A stretch of DNA of 64,000 bases from Agrypnia vestita (lineage: Eukaryota > Arthropoda > Insecta > Trichoptera > Phryganeidae). Location: the NCBI GenBank assembly GCA_016648135.1, contig JADDOH010024906.1, positions 62,001 through 126,000 on the forward strand. Reading direction: 5' to 3'. The notes under the pieces are model-generated. The model worked only from the letters and a program-made list of their open reading frames with translations. It was not told the DNA's origin and made no database searches. A program made the position numbers and the translations under genes. The stretch's first letter is position 1, and every line of letters starts with the position of its first letter. Below, piece by piece: positions 31,866-45,886 of the stretch.

Positions 31866-34800
31866 TTTTAAGATTTATTTTTGTGTGGCCAAAGGTCCAT
31901 TCATTTGCATTCTAGAAACGAATTTGCATGGAAATATTTCAAGCTATAGTATTTGTGATTCCATGGTCCATTCCCTTTTTTAAGTTTGCTGCTTTCAGAT
32001 TTTATTAATTTAAATTGGTCATTTTATTTTCTTTATTTTTACAATGTTTTTTTTATGAGTATATTGATGAGATATTCACCTCATGAAATTGTTGAATCAT
32101 TTGATATTTATAATAAATTGTTGAGATCCTCACCAGGATACATGGTTTCATTTGTCAACTTCATCTGAGCACCCTCATAGAAAAGCAGACTTCCACGCTG
32201 AATGAACCCTACGACTCACGACTGTCTATAGCTGATGAACAACGGACCTCGGAGGGCCTTCTCTAAGCCACAAGGGTAGGATAAGAGCCTCCCCGAGTCC
32301 ATCCGTTACAATGGCGCCTGTCACGCGGGGCCTAGCGAAGGGTACAATGCAGCCGGACCTGGTGAAGAATTGCGATTGGCTCCTTCAGCACGGGCCTTCG
32401 GGAGTCTGCTTTCCCTTATCTTTCTCTATAAATTCTTTCAAGGATACCCTTGGAATGGCGCCCGTAATTATTCGTTCGTAGGTAGCTCAGACGAAATCTT
32501 GTATGTAAATTGTATGAAATATATAAAACATAAAACTACTTTGTTTGTTTGTAAACTTTCCAGATAAACCTGTTTGTAAACCCGAAGTGCAGAGAGAGAG
32601 GAGAGAAGTGTGGAAATAAATTTTGCAGAGAACGGGAGATCTAACTGGCGGAGTCGAGAAAGGACGGCTACGTAGAGACAAAAAGGTCATCGTTTCATTT
32701 TTATGCATACTTTTAGCTTTATAACAATGCACCTAATGCAATATATTAGAAGAGTCATTATGTTGGTTTTGTCACCAGTAAATTCTATAGAATTTGTTAT
32801 AACATTATTGACATATTTTCTGTAGTATTCGAATCCTCTGCTAAGGTGCCTTAGACAAAAATATTTAGTATACCTTAGAATTGAAATTGTCACATTAATT
32901 TATTTTGCAATAAAATTTTAGTTATGTAAATTTGCATTATCACCTTGAAATCATTTGTTAGAGCGCCCTTGGCAAAATTTAATTTTGAAATTTGAATTAT
33001 TACATTTAAAGCCCATGTAAACGACTAAAAATTGTTGGAATAAAAGTCTCATCAGAAAATGCTTTTTGGTAAAGTGCCTTGGCAAATCTTTGGTCAATCA
33101 CTGCAATTTAACAATAATTATAAAATTGTCATAATACAAGAATTATAGGTTGGAAACATTTTAATACGCAAATTTATTAACTGAGGTGACAAAACGATTT
33201 GTAACTTTTATATAGAAATTTGTGACATTTAATTCGGAAGAGGCAAATCATGTGCGTAGGTCATCATATCACCTGCACTTGGCTTGCAACATTTAAATTA
33301 CAATATCAGCTAATTTGAATAAATTGTGACCTAATTTGAAAGTGTGTTTAATAAGTAGGTTGTAAATACCTACTCACTTTAACCATGGTATACATTAGAC
33401 TTTGGAATGATGATGTGATTGAGACTCTCTTTGAAATATTTTGTGCCTCCAATTAGTTTCACCTTAATTAGTAAACTCTGAAAACTAAGTGACCTTTACT
33501 TGTCTCTTGTAACTGGAATTTCAAGCTAGCTGAAACATTTGGTTATTCCCAAACTTTGATTTTATTTTGATGGGTTTATTTGAAAATTTTTGGTCCATCT
33601 CATCTTATATTGGAAACTTGCTTTAATATCATTGGTACTTATAAATGAATAACGTTCATCCTTTCTAGATCTTGTTAATAGAAATCATTTGTTAGAATAT
33701 TTTAAAAATAATTTTTTTCACACATTATGGATCTACTCAGTCGTAAAAAAAGGATTAGTTTGTTTTACGAATAGAAATAAAATTAATAGACTTGTATCTG
33801 GCCACTAGAAATTCTAATACTTTATTTGGATATTTCCTCATCTTGTCTTTACCTTGGAAGATTTTACTTATACTTTGGATCCCTTGAAATTTAGTTTTGT
33901 TCAGTTGGAGAATTGAACTTGTTTTGCTGTGAACTAAACGCACACAAATTTTTTTCAGTCCTGTCAGCTGGCCGATGAATCCTAAACTTCGAAGGTCGTC
34001 GTGCAACCGGCTTTGAAGGAATCCTGGATATTTTGCCCAACGAGTTCAGACTTGGCCGCCAGAAGCGTTGCTGACACCGAAGCATTCAGGCGTGGGAGCT
34101 CCAGGATATCAGGTCCATGACACTGCAGTCATGGAGAAGTTTGTTATTTCTCTCATCTTTGGTGAGTGCTCCCTAAAAGGCAGTCAATGAAAGAGATCCT
34201 AAATGTCGAAAATAGGTAGTTAACAGATAATGGCATAATCTTTTCATAAGCTTAAGTCTCCTTTGTACTATTGTTCGGCCACCATTAGTATCGCATTGGC
34301 AAATCTCGACTTTGGCATAAAAGGATGGAGGAGGAAGCGTATTTAACTAAATTGAATTTAAATATTTAAAATTGTCTTAATTCTAAGTCAGCAAACGGCG
34401 TGTTTCGTTTAATTAAAATACCGTGAAACAAGGGCGAAAATAATGAAGATATTCGTATATCTATTCTTTAAAGGGCTCTCTGAACTGTCGCGTGTTTGCT
34501 GTGATGGAGTTCGAAATAAACTTCTTGTTAAATAATTTATTTTTATAAATATATATTTTTTAATTAGTGTGCACAGTGATGCTGGTATTATTTTTACACT
34601 TGTGATGTTCTCGTCCTTTAACTTCAGGAGGAGAACCATATAGGAAATCGGAAATCCAGAATAAATCGATAATCCTCTTCAAGATAATTAATTTACTTGT
34701 AATAAAGTTCACAAGACAGAATCAATACGGTATTCAGATAGCTAACAAGGTGTTACTGACTTACTGACTTGGTAGTTACTGACGTGGTAGTTGAATTGTA

Positions 34801-35158
34801 AGAGAGCGCGTCAATCTGGTGCATCCCTATTTATACCCATTCACTCTCTCATACTGTATAACTCTCTCATTCATTCCAACAGACGTTTATCCAGATACAT
34901 TACAGTATAAATATGTAGTTCATTCTGTCACTTACTAGATCGTCATAATTGTAGAACAACGCATGTGATCTTTCGCAAGTTTGCAGGAGAGCAGTTTGAA
35001 ATTTTATTTACATAATGACACTTTATGTCATAGCTCGATAGCTACAAATGATTTTCCTTTGAAACTTGGGTTAGTTATTGAAAGTGGAAACTTAAATATA
35101 GTCAGCGCAGAACAACGACTTTTTTACACATGCTGCATTGTTCTACATCGCAAATCAG
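31866..35158. other. Intergenic stretch, no gene recognised
   Basis: A/T-rich with a G+C-richer part at 32170-32420. No coding motif is found in the short open pieces (for example 32370-32567, 33755-34006). Confidence 0.4.
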
Positions 35159-35194
35159 AACCGTCGTTATAACCAACTTCGTATAACGACGGTT
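35159..35194. repeat. Hairpin with perfect 13-bp arms
   Basis: AACCGTCGTTATA (35159-35171) and its exact complement (35182-35194), loop ten bases. Confidence 0.75.
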
Positions 35195-35705
35195 AAATCA
35201 ATGAGAAAAAAGTAACCCATAAAAAACAAGTTTTTATTATACTTCCTTTCTTTGTAAAATATAACAACAATTAAAGAAGAATTAAAACATATAACATAAC
35301 ACTAAACTTACAGTAATATAATATATTTCTAAAATGTCAGATGTTTTGAGCTTTGATAAGACACTTCATGCTTTGAAGATTAAATTCTAAAAACATTTGT
35401 CAGTCAATTTAGATTTTCGACATTCGTAGTGAAGTACCTATTTTGTATACCGACGGAATAATTCAAATTTAGAAAATATTCCGTGACGTTATCGGGCCGC
35501 CGTTGTTGTAATCAAACTTTTCAAATGATTTCAATTTGAAAAAACCAATAAAATTTCTAAAAATCCGAAATTATACTATAATTATTAATTTTTTTAAAAC
35601 GAAAATTTGATAGATCTTCTTGATCGTCACCACGAGTCTACTTGCCAATTTTCAGCTCGATTGGATCACGGGAAAAGGGTTAAAAATCGATCCAAAGTTT
35701 TTTCA
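35195..35705. other. Spacer, no feature recognised
   Basis: A/T-rich, nothing assigned. Confidence 0.35.
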
Positions 35706-35760
35706 CCCGGCAAGCCGGCAAGCCGGCAAGCCGGCAAGCCGGCAAGCAAGCAAGCAAGCA
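35706..35760 (+). repeat. (CCGGCAAG)n passing into (CAAG)n microsatellite
   Basis: About five CCGGCAAG units followed by four CAAG units. The open frame across it (35620-35940) is a by-product. Confidence 0.9.
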
Positions 35761-37990
35761 GACGCCAAAGGGAGTAAAAATACACTTTTTATATACTCCA
35801 TTAGATATCTTCTTTTTTTCACTTTTTTACGATCCAAAAAAATCATTAGGGAATTTTTTGCACATCTGTCATTATTCTACGATCATGACGAGATGTCATT
35901 TTCAGAGATGGCGTTCTGTCAAAATAAAATAAAAATATAAGAGACTTAGTGACCTTGGAACTCATTCACTCTAGACTTGTGCAATAATTTTAATGTCTTG
36001 TGCAACTAGTAAATTAAGAACATAATTTTTAAATTTATTTTCTTCATTTTTTATTATTTGATAGAAGATATGGTTCGTTATTTGCTACGCAACAGGAATA
36101 GATGGATGTTGTAGTTATAGAGTGCAGCATTTTATAAATTATGAAAATATACGAATTTCAATTGGAGATGGTGCATTTTTTTAATGTTTCGTAATAGCAG
36201 GGAAGTCATTAATTTTCTGTCATTATTTATAACAGGTTGCGTCTATCATTTACATATTGGCACTAGTACATAAAAAAAATATGCCAAAAAATGGTATCTG
36301 ACATACAATAATTATCACAGTATGCATATGTAAATGTATTGCTCACATATCTTAACGCTATATTTCTTTTGTTTTTTTTTCTCCTTGTGTCTTCCTGGTT
36401 ATACTAAGTAGATCTACTCTTTCCTTCCCATTCTTGATTCCCCTTTTACCTTTAATTCTCTGACTCTCATGGATTGTTCCTAACTTAAACCATTAATTTT
36501 TTTGTATATTGTTGCCTTATTTTAATACATAAGATGTTAATTCTGTGGAAACTTGTAAGACAGTCTCTGTTTTTATATATTTAATATTTATGTGTAGCCT
36601 GATTTTTATTTGATCTCTTAGTTTTCCGTAAATAAATAAATAAATAAAATAAATTAATAAAAATAATAGAACGTGTCTCCATGATTAGCAATACACAAAA
36701 CTCTATGTAATAATGTACATCATGTTACATAACGTTTGTACATAACGTTACCAAGATCTCTACGATACGCAGGATCGCACCATTTTCAAGGCCTTAACTT
36801 TCAGCCGAAACTTCGCTAACAAAAACTAACGTTTCAAGATGGTTCTGACGCTAACACAAACAAAATACATTTCGCGATATTTTTTTGTTATTGTTTGTAT
36901 ATAGTATTTTTGTTGTCTATGTTTTTTGTGTTTTAAAATTTCAATTTTAATTGAAAATTTGTGACAAACTAAAGCGACTTACGTAAAATTTCAACAATTA
37001 GAGATCATAGGTCATTTGGATCAATGAAAACCGAATATTCATTCATTTTGTAAAATGGGTTATTGTAAAAAATAATTTGATTATATTTTAGGCTAACGTT
37101 GCAATATTTTTTTGTTAACAAATAAATGTAAAGCTGAAATTGAAGCATAAAAATCCATTATTTTTGAAGGGTTATAGTAAGTATTTATTCCGGTATCTGG
37201 GAAGGTTACTGCAGTCTCACACATTCCATATGAGTACTAGGGTGGGTCAAACAATTTTTTTTCTCATTTTTATCTGGAACACCAAAAAAAGGTGCCAAAT
37301 GATATTTTTAGCCAAGTATTATATTTGATTAGAATGGGATATCATCTTATGGCTTCGGATCGACTTTAGAGAATATGAAAATGAAATGAAAAATGAAAAA
37401 GAGAAATGAAAAAAAAATATATATGAACTGTTAAAGCTAGGTTGAAAAGTATAAAAAAGTGTGTCTATAAAGTAAATTGAAATTGTAGTAGTAACATTTA
37501 TTTATTACAAGAAAAAATAACACAAATGACATTTTACAAAAATTAAGTATTATGATGTAATGATATTTCAAATAGCGCGGAAATCCATTAGAAAATATGT
37601 TGGACAGAATAAATGGAGGCTCTTGATCATATTTTCCAAAAATTTTCCACGACAATATTACAAAAATCTCACACCTGTAATCAAGACGAAAAAAAAAACC
37701 AAAGGAATAATCGATATCAATTCGGAGGCAGATAAACTTACTAAATATTCTGATTATATTGCACCGATGTTATTATGTGACCAATAAGTACATTTGAGTT
37801 GCTGTGCCCCTTGAAATGTATAAAATAAAATTTTGGGCCCATCCCGTTGAGTATACATATTTATTTATAAAACAAGCGATAAATAAGAATTATAAAAAGA
37901 TAAGGTGTATAAAAAAGATATGCTGCGAAGCAAAAGTAAATAAAAATAAATAATAAGAAAAGTAAATAATAAGCGAAGAAGTAAATAGTA
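35761..37990. other. AT-rich intergenic stretch, no gene recognised
   Basis: Contains an (AATA)n-type run near 36630. No coding motif is seen. Confidence 0.4.
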
Positions 37991-37994
37991 AGAA

Positions 37995-38440
37995 GAACGC
38001 CTTTAGCGAGCTGTGGCATGTCGATCATGAGAGATCAGTATCTTTTTCCAATATGCATTGAAGCTGGAGTCTAGGCGAAGGCGGGCTTCCAGAATGAAGG
38101 AATTCTCGAAGCTGCTTATTCTTTTACTCACTCCTGCCATCCTGGATCTTACAAGGGCTGCAAAGCTGGAAACTCGCCCCTCCGTGAAGATACCAGAAGC
38201 GCTGCAATATCTGGAAATGCCAAACATTATGCGGAAGGCGTTATTATATTGTACACGAAGTCTTTCTATGCTGCTCTTTTTGTAGTTCGCCCAGAGTTCA
38301 CGCGTACATGACGTTACACAGAAAGCAAGGAAGAGCGTCCTTTTCACAGAGGTATTGCAAAAGCGAAACCTCCTAATGAGCATGTTGGCTTTTACCTTGA
38401 GAGCTCGTTTTTGCCTACCAATGTCGTCGTCTTATATAAA
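37995..38440 (-). pseudogene. LINE reverse-transcriptase C-terminal region
   Basis: Reading from 38440 down: DDDIGRQKRALKVKANMLI (after a stop), RRFRFCNTSVKRTLFLAFC, ELWANYKKSSIERLRVQYNN, AFRIMFGISRYCSASGIF and VSSFAALVRSRM. The series D.DI.RQ.R...AN.L.R.F, then LW.NY....+LRV.YNNA+R...G..R.CSAS..F is the well-known C-terminal part of CR1/jockey-group insect LINE polyproteins. A stop upstream and loss of the RT core show a 5'-truncated relic. Confidence 0.8.
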
Positions 38441-38449
38441 GCTAGTACA

Positions 38450-41039
38450 AAACGTCTCGGATAACAATTCATAATGCAGGTGATCAGAGCTTTGCTGGAG
38501 ATTTTTTTTTACCATAATTTTATTTATATAACAGATTCCCGCGCCGTGGGCGCACCTGGCGGTAGATATCGAAACCGCGGAAATGGCGGTAACGTAGGAA
38601 TTTTATATTTCATTATATCATTTTCAACATACAGACACCATGTTTTATCGAAAACTCTCCCAGACGTCAAAAATAGAATGATATAAATATACGTTAGTGA
38701 AACACCTGAAAAAATATAAGCACGTTTGAAATTATTTTAAGAGAAAAATTTCAGATCATTATACCAATAAAAGGTTTCCACGAATAATGTACTTCAAAAG
38801 GACGAGTATTTACGGATATTTAAAGTAATTTTTATTTTATAAATAATATTTTTGGCGGGTTATGTGTGATGAGTGCACGTGCTTGGAGAGGAAGAATATG
38901 ATCACCCGTGACGTGTATTGTATGAGTGCGCGTTTAATGTTTGAGATGTGCCAGCAAAGGCAGGACAGGTAGATAAACAGAGAGAATCATTTATACTCAC
39001 GATTAATAGTGGTAATTTTTTGACATAAATTTACAGAGGTGGCGATGAGTACAATTAAAAAAAAAGAAGAAAGTTTTTATAAAGAATAATACGGACAGAC
39101 AGACAGAAAAACAGACAGACAGACAGACTTGAATGATTTTTATATTTTTATAACGAAATTCTTTCACTGAATTTTTTTTTTGTCTATTTTTTGTAGTATC
39201 TTTTGCAGGCTGCAGAAGATCATGAGTTGATTGTACATTAATTAAACGATTTTGTGAAATGTTTTCTTTTTATAAGTATGCCGCTCTTCGTCTCTATATA
39301 GTCTAGAATACCAACAGTAAAAAAATAGTATAGCAGATAGGACTAATTAATGGTTTACTTTGCTACTCCTAGCATGGCACTATAGAATGTAACATAAATA
39401 ATATTATTTTATTTTGCATTACGCTAACTTTCCACCTCCACGCCATGTTTTAGAACATTTATCCAGAAGTTTTCTATGGTGGAAAGTATTTTCATATTTC
39501 TGTTTCATCACGTTCGATATAGGTAAAGTTGGGGCAAACGTGTTCATGTTTATTCATACAGAAAATGAAGGAAAATGGCACAACTTCTGATACGAAATAA
39601 TGTTTTTTTATAAAACTTTAAGGCTCTTTGAAGAGATTCCAATTGATTATAGATCCAAGAAAAGTTTCAAAGGATTATTTTTTACTCAAAAATTATATAT
39701 TAAACACCGGGTATCATGAATGATGATTATATTGATTAATATTCATGAATGATTATTAACTGTTCTAGGACATGTAATTGAATTTCTTTGTATAGTTGCT
39801 TTGATATCTTTGATTGCGCTAAAAACCTTTCAAGTGGTTTAACATTTGAGTCACTTCAAGAATGACATTTAATGGAAGATAATAAAGAAAACATTGTATA
39901 TTTTCTTAAATGAATTTAATTTTTACTTCTGGCAAGAAAATATTTGATTGATGATTTTAATTTAAATGAAAACGCGATCAACTGTTAATACCTTTTTCCG
40001 TTGATCATTTTATTGCATTTGTTAAATATGTCTTCGTATTCTGTTATATACAATACATAGTATTCTAGGTTTATCAAGTGAATTCATATGATTGGCTCAA
40101 TATTATTATTATATCATATGTTCTATTTCTTAGTATCAAATAAGCTGTTTGAATTCTAAATAAAATAAAATAACTATGGTTAATACTAATTTCTACGTTA
40201 AGTTGACGTATTAACTTAAAACGATTTGAAAGTTTTGACAACGTACACAAATGAAAACAATGATATTCATTTAAATGTTTATATAACATGCGTCAAACAT
40301 TTAAATTTCAAAGTTAAAGTGAATGTTTTAACGATATAGATTTTAAGCCACATGTATGAAGGAATGGTAGTCAAGAGCAACGGGAGAAGAGGATTGCAAT
40401 TGTCGAAATATGAATAAAAAATAGCGCAGAGAGCAATTTTGTTGATTTCAGTGCTTTGTTTGACGCCATATAAAATTTATCGTTATAAAGAAATCGTACA
40501 AATATTTTAAAGAAAAAATACTATTTAAATATATATGCAAGTACAAGACTTCAAAATCAGGGAAAGATTGTTCAATTCACAATTGATCAATGATTTGAAT
40601 GAACATTTATGTATTTTAGAAGCATTTCATTGAAACAATACCAACTAGTTTAAAATATGTCAAACTTTTATATAGTAAGCCGCCTGCTGGGCCTAGCATA
40701 AAGCATTTACATGAGCCAATGATTAAATATACGCAGCGGCCACTATCAGCCGCAAAGCGGTCACTACAGCTACTCGCAGGGAATAGATTCAAATAGATTT
40801 GAAAAAATTTATTAATTTGTTAACGAGTTCTTTCTCGACCAAACCGCGCACTAGGGAATGTTGTATTTCAGTCATGGCGGAGAAACTCCACGGGAATAGA
40901 CATGACGCGGCAATTTTGTATTTTTTTTTCAATAATTTAACATAATATATTTTCTTAAGTGCCAATAAATTTTTTTTTTCATGTTCTCATAAAATATCAC
41001 TTAATTCCCCTTTGCTTATTCTTGGAAAAAATCAATTTT
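38450..41039. other. AT-rich intergenic stretch, no gene recognised
   Basis: Contains an (ACAG)n run at about 39095-39130. No coding motif is seen. Confidence 0.4.
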
Positions 41040-41044
41040 TACAA

Positions 41045-41263
41045 TTTCTACAAGGTTTTCCTTGTTATATTTTACTTATATTGAAGCGAATGAATTTTTC
41101 GGAATCGATATAAGCTACCGTAATAATAGTTCAACGTTTTGCAAAAAATTAAGTCAGAAATATTTTTATTAAATGCAAAATTTGATATTGCATATCTCCA
41201 TAACTATTGATAGATCATGATTGCTTGATCTTTCAATAGTTATGGAGATAAACAAAATTTTTT
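41045..41263. repeat. Third copy of the foldback-family repeat
   Basis: Shares TTGAAGCGAATGAATTTTTC, ATAATAGTTCAACGTTTTGCA and TTGCATATCTCCATAACTAT with the right arm at 5478-5660. The last part folds back on itself: TATCTCCATAACTATTGA at 41203-41220 meets its complement at 41246-41263. Confidence 0.75.
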
Positions 41264-41839
41264 AATAAATTAATTTCACCTCATTATTAAGGCAAAAATC
41301 TATCTATTAAGTGGACTGTTTCTGTTACACAATATATATACAAACATATATTTTTAAAGGGCTGTTGCAAAATTTCAAATGCAGTTTGTGCACAAAAATA
41401 GGTAACAATACAGTAAATTAAAAAGTTATCACCATATTTCACAGTTCATTGTAATATTTCTTTATTATTTCATTTGCTCCGTAATATAATAACTCTGTCA
41501 GGTAGTTTGTTAAATAGTTGTGAAAATATATTTTTCGTTGGTGCAGTTTCCGTATTTTTTTTATTTCTAGTTTTTATTCATAATTTGTGTTTGTTTTGTA
41601 TTTGTCAGGCTGGCAATTGAATCAAATATTATTTATTATTAGTTTAAATGTTTTAATGTTCACAAAATATGGGGTAACACCCACTTTAGACCCCGCCCCC
41701 TCTCACTCTCTTTCGGTAGATCCCTGATGGTTCATAAGGCTAATCAGTGCATGTTTGTCCCTGACAAGACTAACACGCATGTGATCAATTATTGGTGGAA
41801 GTGTAACAATACTATGGTTGAGGTGTGTAGTGTTGTGAA
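41264..41839. other. Spacer, no feature recognised
   Basis: A/T-rich with a G+C-richer bit at 41670-41720. Nothing assigned. Confidence 0.35.
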
Positions 41840-41945
41840 TGTAGTGGTGTAATGTTGGTCCTGACGAAGAGACGGGTACGTCTCGAAACCGTTAGACCTA
41901 AAATCTGGTAGTGGTTTTTACAAAGTTAACTAACAATCTGTTAGT
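41840..41945 (+). repeat. Penelope-type terminus with the best hammerhead-like core
   Basis: CTGACGA (41861-41867), then A, a perfect six-base stem GAGACG / CGTCTC with a GGTA loop, then GAAAC (41885-41889) and a tail GTAGTGGTTTTTACAAAGTT. Both conserved boxes and a clean stem II are present. Stem I, stem III and a cleavage triplet were not established. Confidence 0.6.
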
Positions 41946-42030
41946 TTTAATTTCATTGAAATGTAATAAATGTTGAAATTTAAAACTTAATAAAAGTGCG
42001 CGTGAGTGTACCAGTTATATACATAATATG

Positions 42031-42406
42031 GGAGCGTCCATAAAACACATAGTTCCATTTTAAAACCTTTGAACCCCCCCCCCTCCGCGCCATGTAGCCT
42101 TAGAGGCTTTTTCTTTGATCTCCTTCCCCGAGTAGAACTTTGTTTCTTCCTATTAATTCCAGATGACATTTTGTGCTGTTATCTCTTACACCGAAACTAT
42201 TTTTACAAGTGATTGATTATGTACAAATAGAGCTGCGCAGATTTATCGATAGCATATTCTTTGCTATTTTAACTGTACCAAATAATATAAATGTAAGAAT
42301 TGCGTAACTCGACTCTGACCTCCCCCTTCCCTTCCCTCACGTAGCCCAGTGAAGCATTCTAAACCTAAATCCTCCCTTGATCAAGCTACGTGGGTTATGG
42401 ACGCTC
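42031..42406. mobile_element. MITE-like element with inverted termini
   Basis: The left end GGAGCGTCCATAAAACACAT and the complement of the right end GAGCGTCCATAACCCACGT pair over about 20 bases with few mismatches. There is no ORF inside, length about 376 bases. The target duplication could not be fixed. GCGTCCATAA termini of this kind are, as I recall, common in arthropod MITEs. Confidence 0.65.
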
Positions 42407-42439
42407 ACTGTGTGGGTTATAAAAGCAAAGGCAGCAATA

Positions 42440-42556
42440 TACAGCTAAACGCTTTTGCTATAAAAATAGCACTAACTTGCTAGTCTGGAGTGAAGTTCAA
42501 ACCCGCGATCTTTGGATCACAAGGCGAGTGTCCTCACCACAAGACCAACAAGCTAC
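42440..42556 (-). repeat. tRNA-derived SINE, family A, copy 1
   Basis: On the minus strand a tRNA-like head reads TGGTCTTGTGGTGAGGACAC (A-box-like) and GCGGGTTTGAACTTC (B-box-like). The body carries TATAGCAAAAGCGTTTAGCT, shared with copies at 48350 and 56312. Confidence 0.75.
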
Positions 42557-44319
42557 ACCTAACATATCGAGGGTAGAAAGCCAAAAGGGCGTTAGTGATC
42601 ATTTCGAACTTTACATGAGAGTAAAATAAAGTTCTATAAAATTGTTTTTATCAATGTTTCTTTTATTATCAAACTATCTCCATATTTGTTTATCCAAAAA
42701 AACACATGGAAACCGTCAAAAAATAAAATAAATATTGAAAAAATCTGATTGAAAAAACATTTTATAATTTCTTGCAGAATTAAAATTATCACTTACGTCC
42801 TTTTGATTTTCTACCCTTGATATGTAATAAAATACTGATACAAGAACAAGTTTATAATAATATCTAGACCACTTCTGGCTCCAGAACTTAATTAACAACA
42901 AAGTTTCCGCCAGTGATTTATGGAAATGTTAATACTTGCAACTTTTTGCACATAATATTGTCCGTTCGTCTTAGCACTTCTACTTTCTTCCTTCTGGGTG
43001 TCTTACAAGTCGAGTTTGGCAGTTTTGCGGTCGTTATCCTCGCTATTTAACTTCTCTAACGTGTTCTTGAGCCGTCGTCACAGATAAGATCAATGAATAC
43101 TGAAAACTCATTAATCAATCTCATTACCTGGCTACCAGGAGCGTCCTGTGAGAACAAGAAGCATAACTTTTATTTGAAGATTAAAATAAAAAAAAATTAC
43201 TATAATAGTATATTAATATCCTTTGTCATTATTTCTTTATAAATAAAAAATATACTTCGTATTTCAATCTATACATCAGGGTTCGGTGTGTCACATCTCC
43301 TGGTTAATTGTGTATCAGTGAGCCAAATGCCATTTTAAAAATAAAGAAACGTATATTTACAAAGTAGGCAAATAATCTATCTCATGACTATTTCGGTTAA
43401 AAGTATATTTTGTATGAATAATTACGAGTTATGGTGGTTACAAATTTGGGTGTTTCATTGTTGAACAGACAATCGTATATACCATAATAAAGAAATCTAA
43501 ATTAGCGGCATCAACAGGGTTGCGCCGAACAATATTTGAAACATAAACTATGAGGGAAATAGAACAATAATACGGGCCCCTATAATTAACGTTTGCATGC
43601 ATATTTCAGAGATATGGCCCATACTAAATTACTACTAGGAACGCAGAAATCTGAGCTGGGTATTGTGGTGGCGCAAGGTTATTATTTTGAGTTATGTGCA
43701 TTAACGGATCTTACTGTATTTATTTATTTATTATTAACGCTCTAGAGGGCTTTTACAAATATTTTATGAGTATTTAATACATACCTAAAATTATTTTAAA
43801 TAAATAAGCGATATTGAAAAAAGTTTTTATTTAAAAAAAATTAAAAATAAGCAATAAATTTTAAAAAAAGAACTAAACAATCATTTTAACAAAACAATTT
43901 CCTCATGATTTAAAAAAATAAGACATAATAAGAAAAAAATAAATAATACTAATCACAAATCACATTTAAAAAATAAAATTTAATAAAAAAAATAACATTA
44001 AGCATACTTCAATATAACGCTACTAATTCAAAGGAGAAAAAAAAATCTGTTTACTTAACTCTACTCGATTCTGCTTAGCATATTTCAAGTTTAAATATTT
44101 TTTAATTCAGATGTGCTCCTATAACGAAAAATGTCAAAGAGTTTCGAAATCTTGTTGCCAAGTCGATGCATTCATGTTAATGGTGAGTTTACGGCGCGGC
44201 ACAGTTATTCCTCTGGGCACCTACAAAGAACGCTTCATATTATAGCATGTGAATATTATTCGAATTAAAAACATCTTTTGCCTCATGCTATTGGTATGAA
44301 AATTGGTATGAATATACCT
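42557..44319. other. AT-rich intergenic stretch, no gene recognised
   Basis: No coding motif is seen; A-rich low complexity at 43800-44050. Confidence 0.4.
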
Positions 44320-44410
44320 TGTATTCTCTTGAAGAAGGGACCGTTGGTTCCCGAAACATGTCGAGTGTTTGTTAAAATAAAATCAGTGGTTAAAACAAAG
44401 TTACTTGTTT
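44320..44410 (+). repeat. Penelope-type terminus, hammerhead-like core degenerate
   Basis: CTTGAAGA (44328-44335), stem GGGACC / GGTTCCC and GAAAC (44353-44357), then CAGTGGTTAAAACAAAGTT near 44383. Confidence 0.5.
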
Positions 44411-44758
44411 TTAATTTTAATAATTTTTAAAATTTTACAAAAAGCCTTAATCATCCACATACATACAATATAACAATTATTATTTTATGAGTAACCATAT
44501 TTTGTCTATAATACTGGTGCAAAGCATTTGAAACAAGTTCGAAGCGAATATTGAAGAATCTGAACGTCGGAAAAATAGATCAGATTTAAAACGTTTATTT
44601 TTCAGAGAATATTCAAAGTAGGAGAAGTTAATAATGTCCATTAATTGAAAACAAATGTACAATAATTCTTAAAATTGCATCAACTACCCTCGTACTTCTC
44701 AGAAGGTTGTGTAAGCGGCATGGATTGGCGGGCTCAGTCAATTTCGGAATGTCGCACC

Positions 44759-45794
44759 ATGGCTTATAAATCGTGATTCTGATCGGAACGAGGTGTATTA
44801 AAGACAGCTTGCAAATCCCTCTGTGATCATGGCTTGTAAATCGTGATTCTGATCGGAACGAAGTGCATTAAAGACAGCTTGCAAATCCCTCTGTGATCAT
44901 GGCTTGTAAATCGTGATTCTGATCGGAACGAAGTGCATTAAAGACAGCTTGCAAATCCCTCTGTGATCATGGCTTGTAAATCGTGATTCTGATCGGAACG
45001 AAGTGCATTAAAGACAGCTTGCAAATCCCTCTGTGATCATGGCTTGTAAATCGTGATTCTAATCGGAACGAAGTGCATTAAAGACAGCTTTCAAATCCCT
45101 CTGTGATCATGGCTTGTAAATCGTGATTCTGATCGGAACGAAGTGCATTAAAGACAGCTTGCAAATCCCTCTGTGATCATGGCTTGTAAATCGTGATTTA
45201 GGTGATTAAAGACAGCTTGCAAATCCCTCTGTGATCATGGCTTGTAAATCGTGATTCTGATCGGAACGAAGTGCATTAAAGACAGCTTGCAAATCCCTCT
45301 GTGATCATGGCTTGTAAATCGTGATTCTGATCGGAACGAAGTGCATTAAAGACAGCTTGCAAATCCCTCTGTGATCATGGCTTGTAAATCGTGATTCTGA
45401 TCGGAACGAAGTGCATTAAAGACAGCTTGCAAATCCCTCTGTGATCATGGCTTGTAAATCGTGATTCTGATCGGAACGAAGTGCATTAAAGACAGCTTGC
45501 AAATCCCTCTGTGATCATGGCTTGTAAATCGTGATTCTGATCGGAACGAAGTGCATTAAAGACAGCTTGCAAATCCCTCTGTGATCATGGCTTGTAAATC
45601 GTGATTCTGATCGGAACGAAGTGCATTAAAGACAGCTTGCAAATCCCTCTGTGATCATGGCTTGTAAATCGTGATTCTGATCGGAACGAAGTGCATTAAA
45701 GACAGCTTGCAAATCCCTCTGTGATCATGGCTTGTAAATCGTGATTCTGATCGGAACGAAGTTCATTAAAGACATCTTGCAAATCCCTCTGTGC
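44759..45794 (+). repeat. 70-bp minisatellite, 15 units
   Basis: The unit starts ATGGCTTGTAAATCGTGATT and contains CTGATCGGAACGAAGTGCAT and CTTGCAAATCCCTCTGTGAT. Units begin at 44759, 44829, 44899 and so on. One unit (starting 45179) has lost 12 bases; the first and last units and the one at about 45039 carry a few substitutions; the rest are identical. No coding role is seen. Confidence 0.95.
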
Positions 45795-45886
45795 GTAAAT
45801 AAATTAAGTTCAAATACATGAAAATTTGTGAGGCTTACATTTAATGTTGCGGTAAAAAAATTCATAAATCATGGGAGACAACACAC

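Noticed and set aside
35159..35194. A word AACTTCGTATA resembling a loxP arm
   Set aside because: Only one partial arm matches, the spacer and second arm are absent, and the surrounding 13-bp hairpin has another sequence; judged coincidence.
44759..45794. CRISPR-like array
   Set aside because: There are no distinct spacers; the whole 70-bp unit is repeated, and the genome is eukaryotic.
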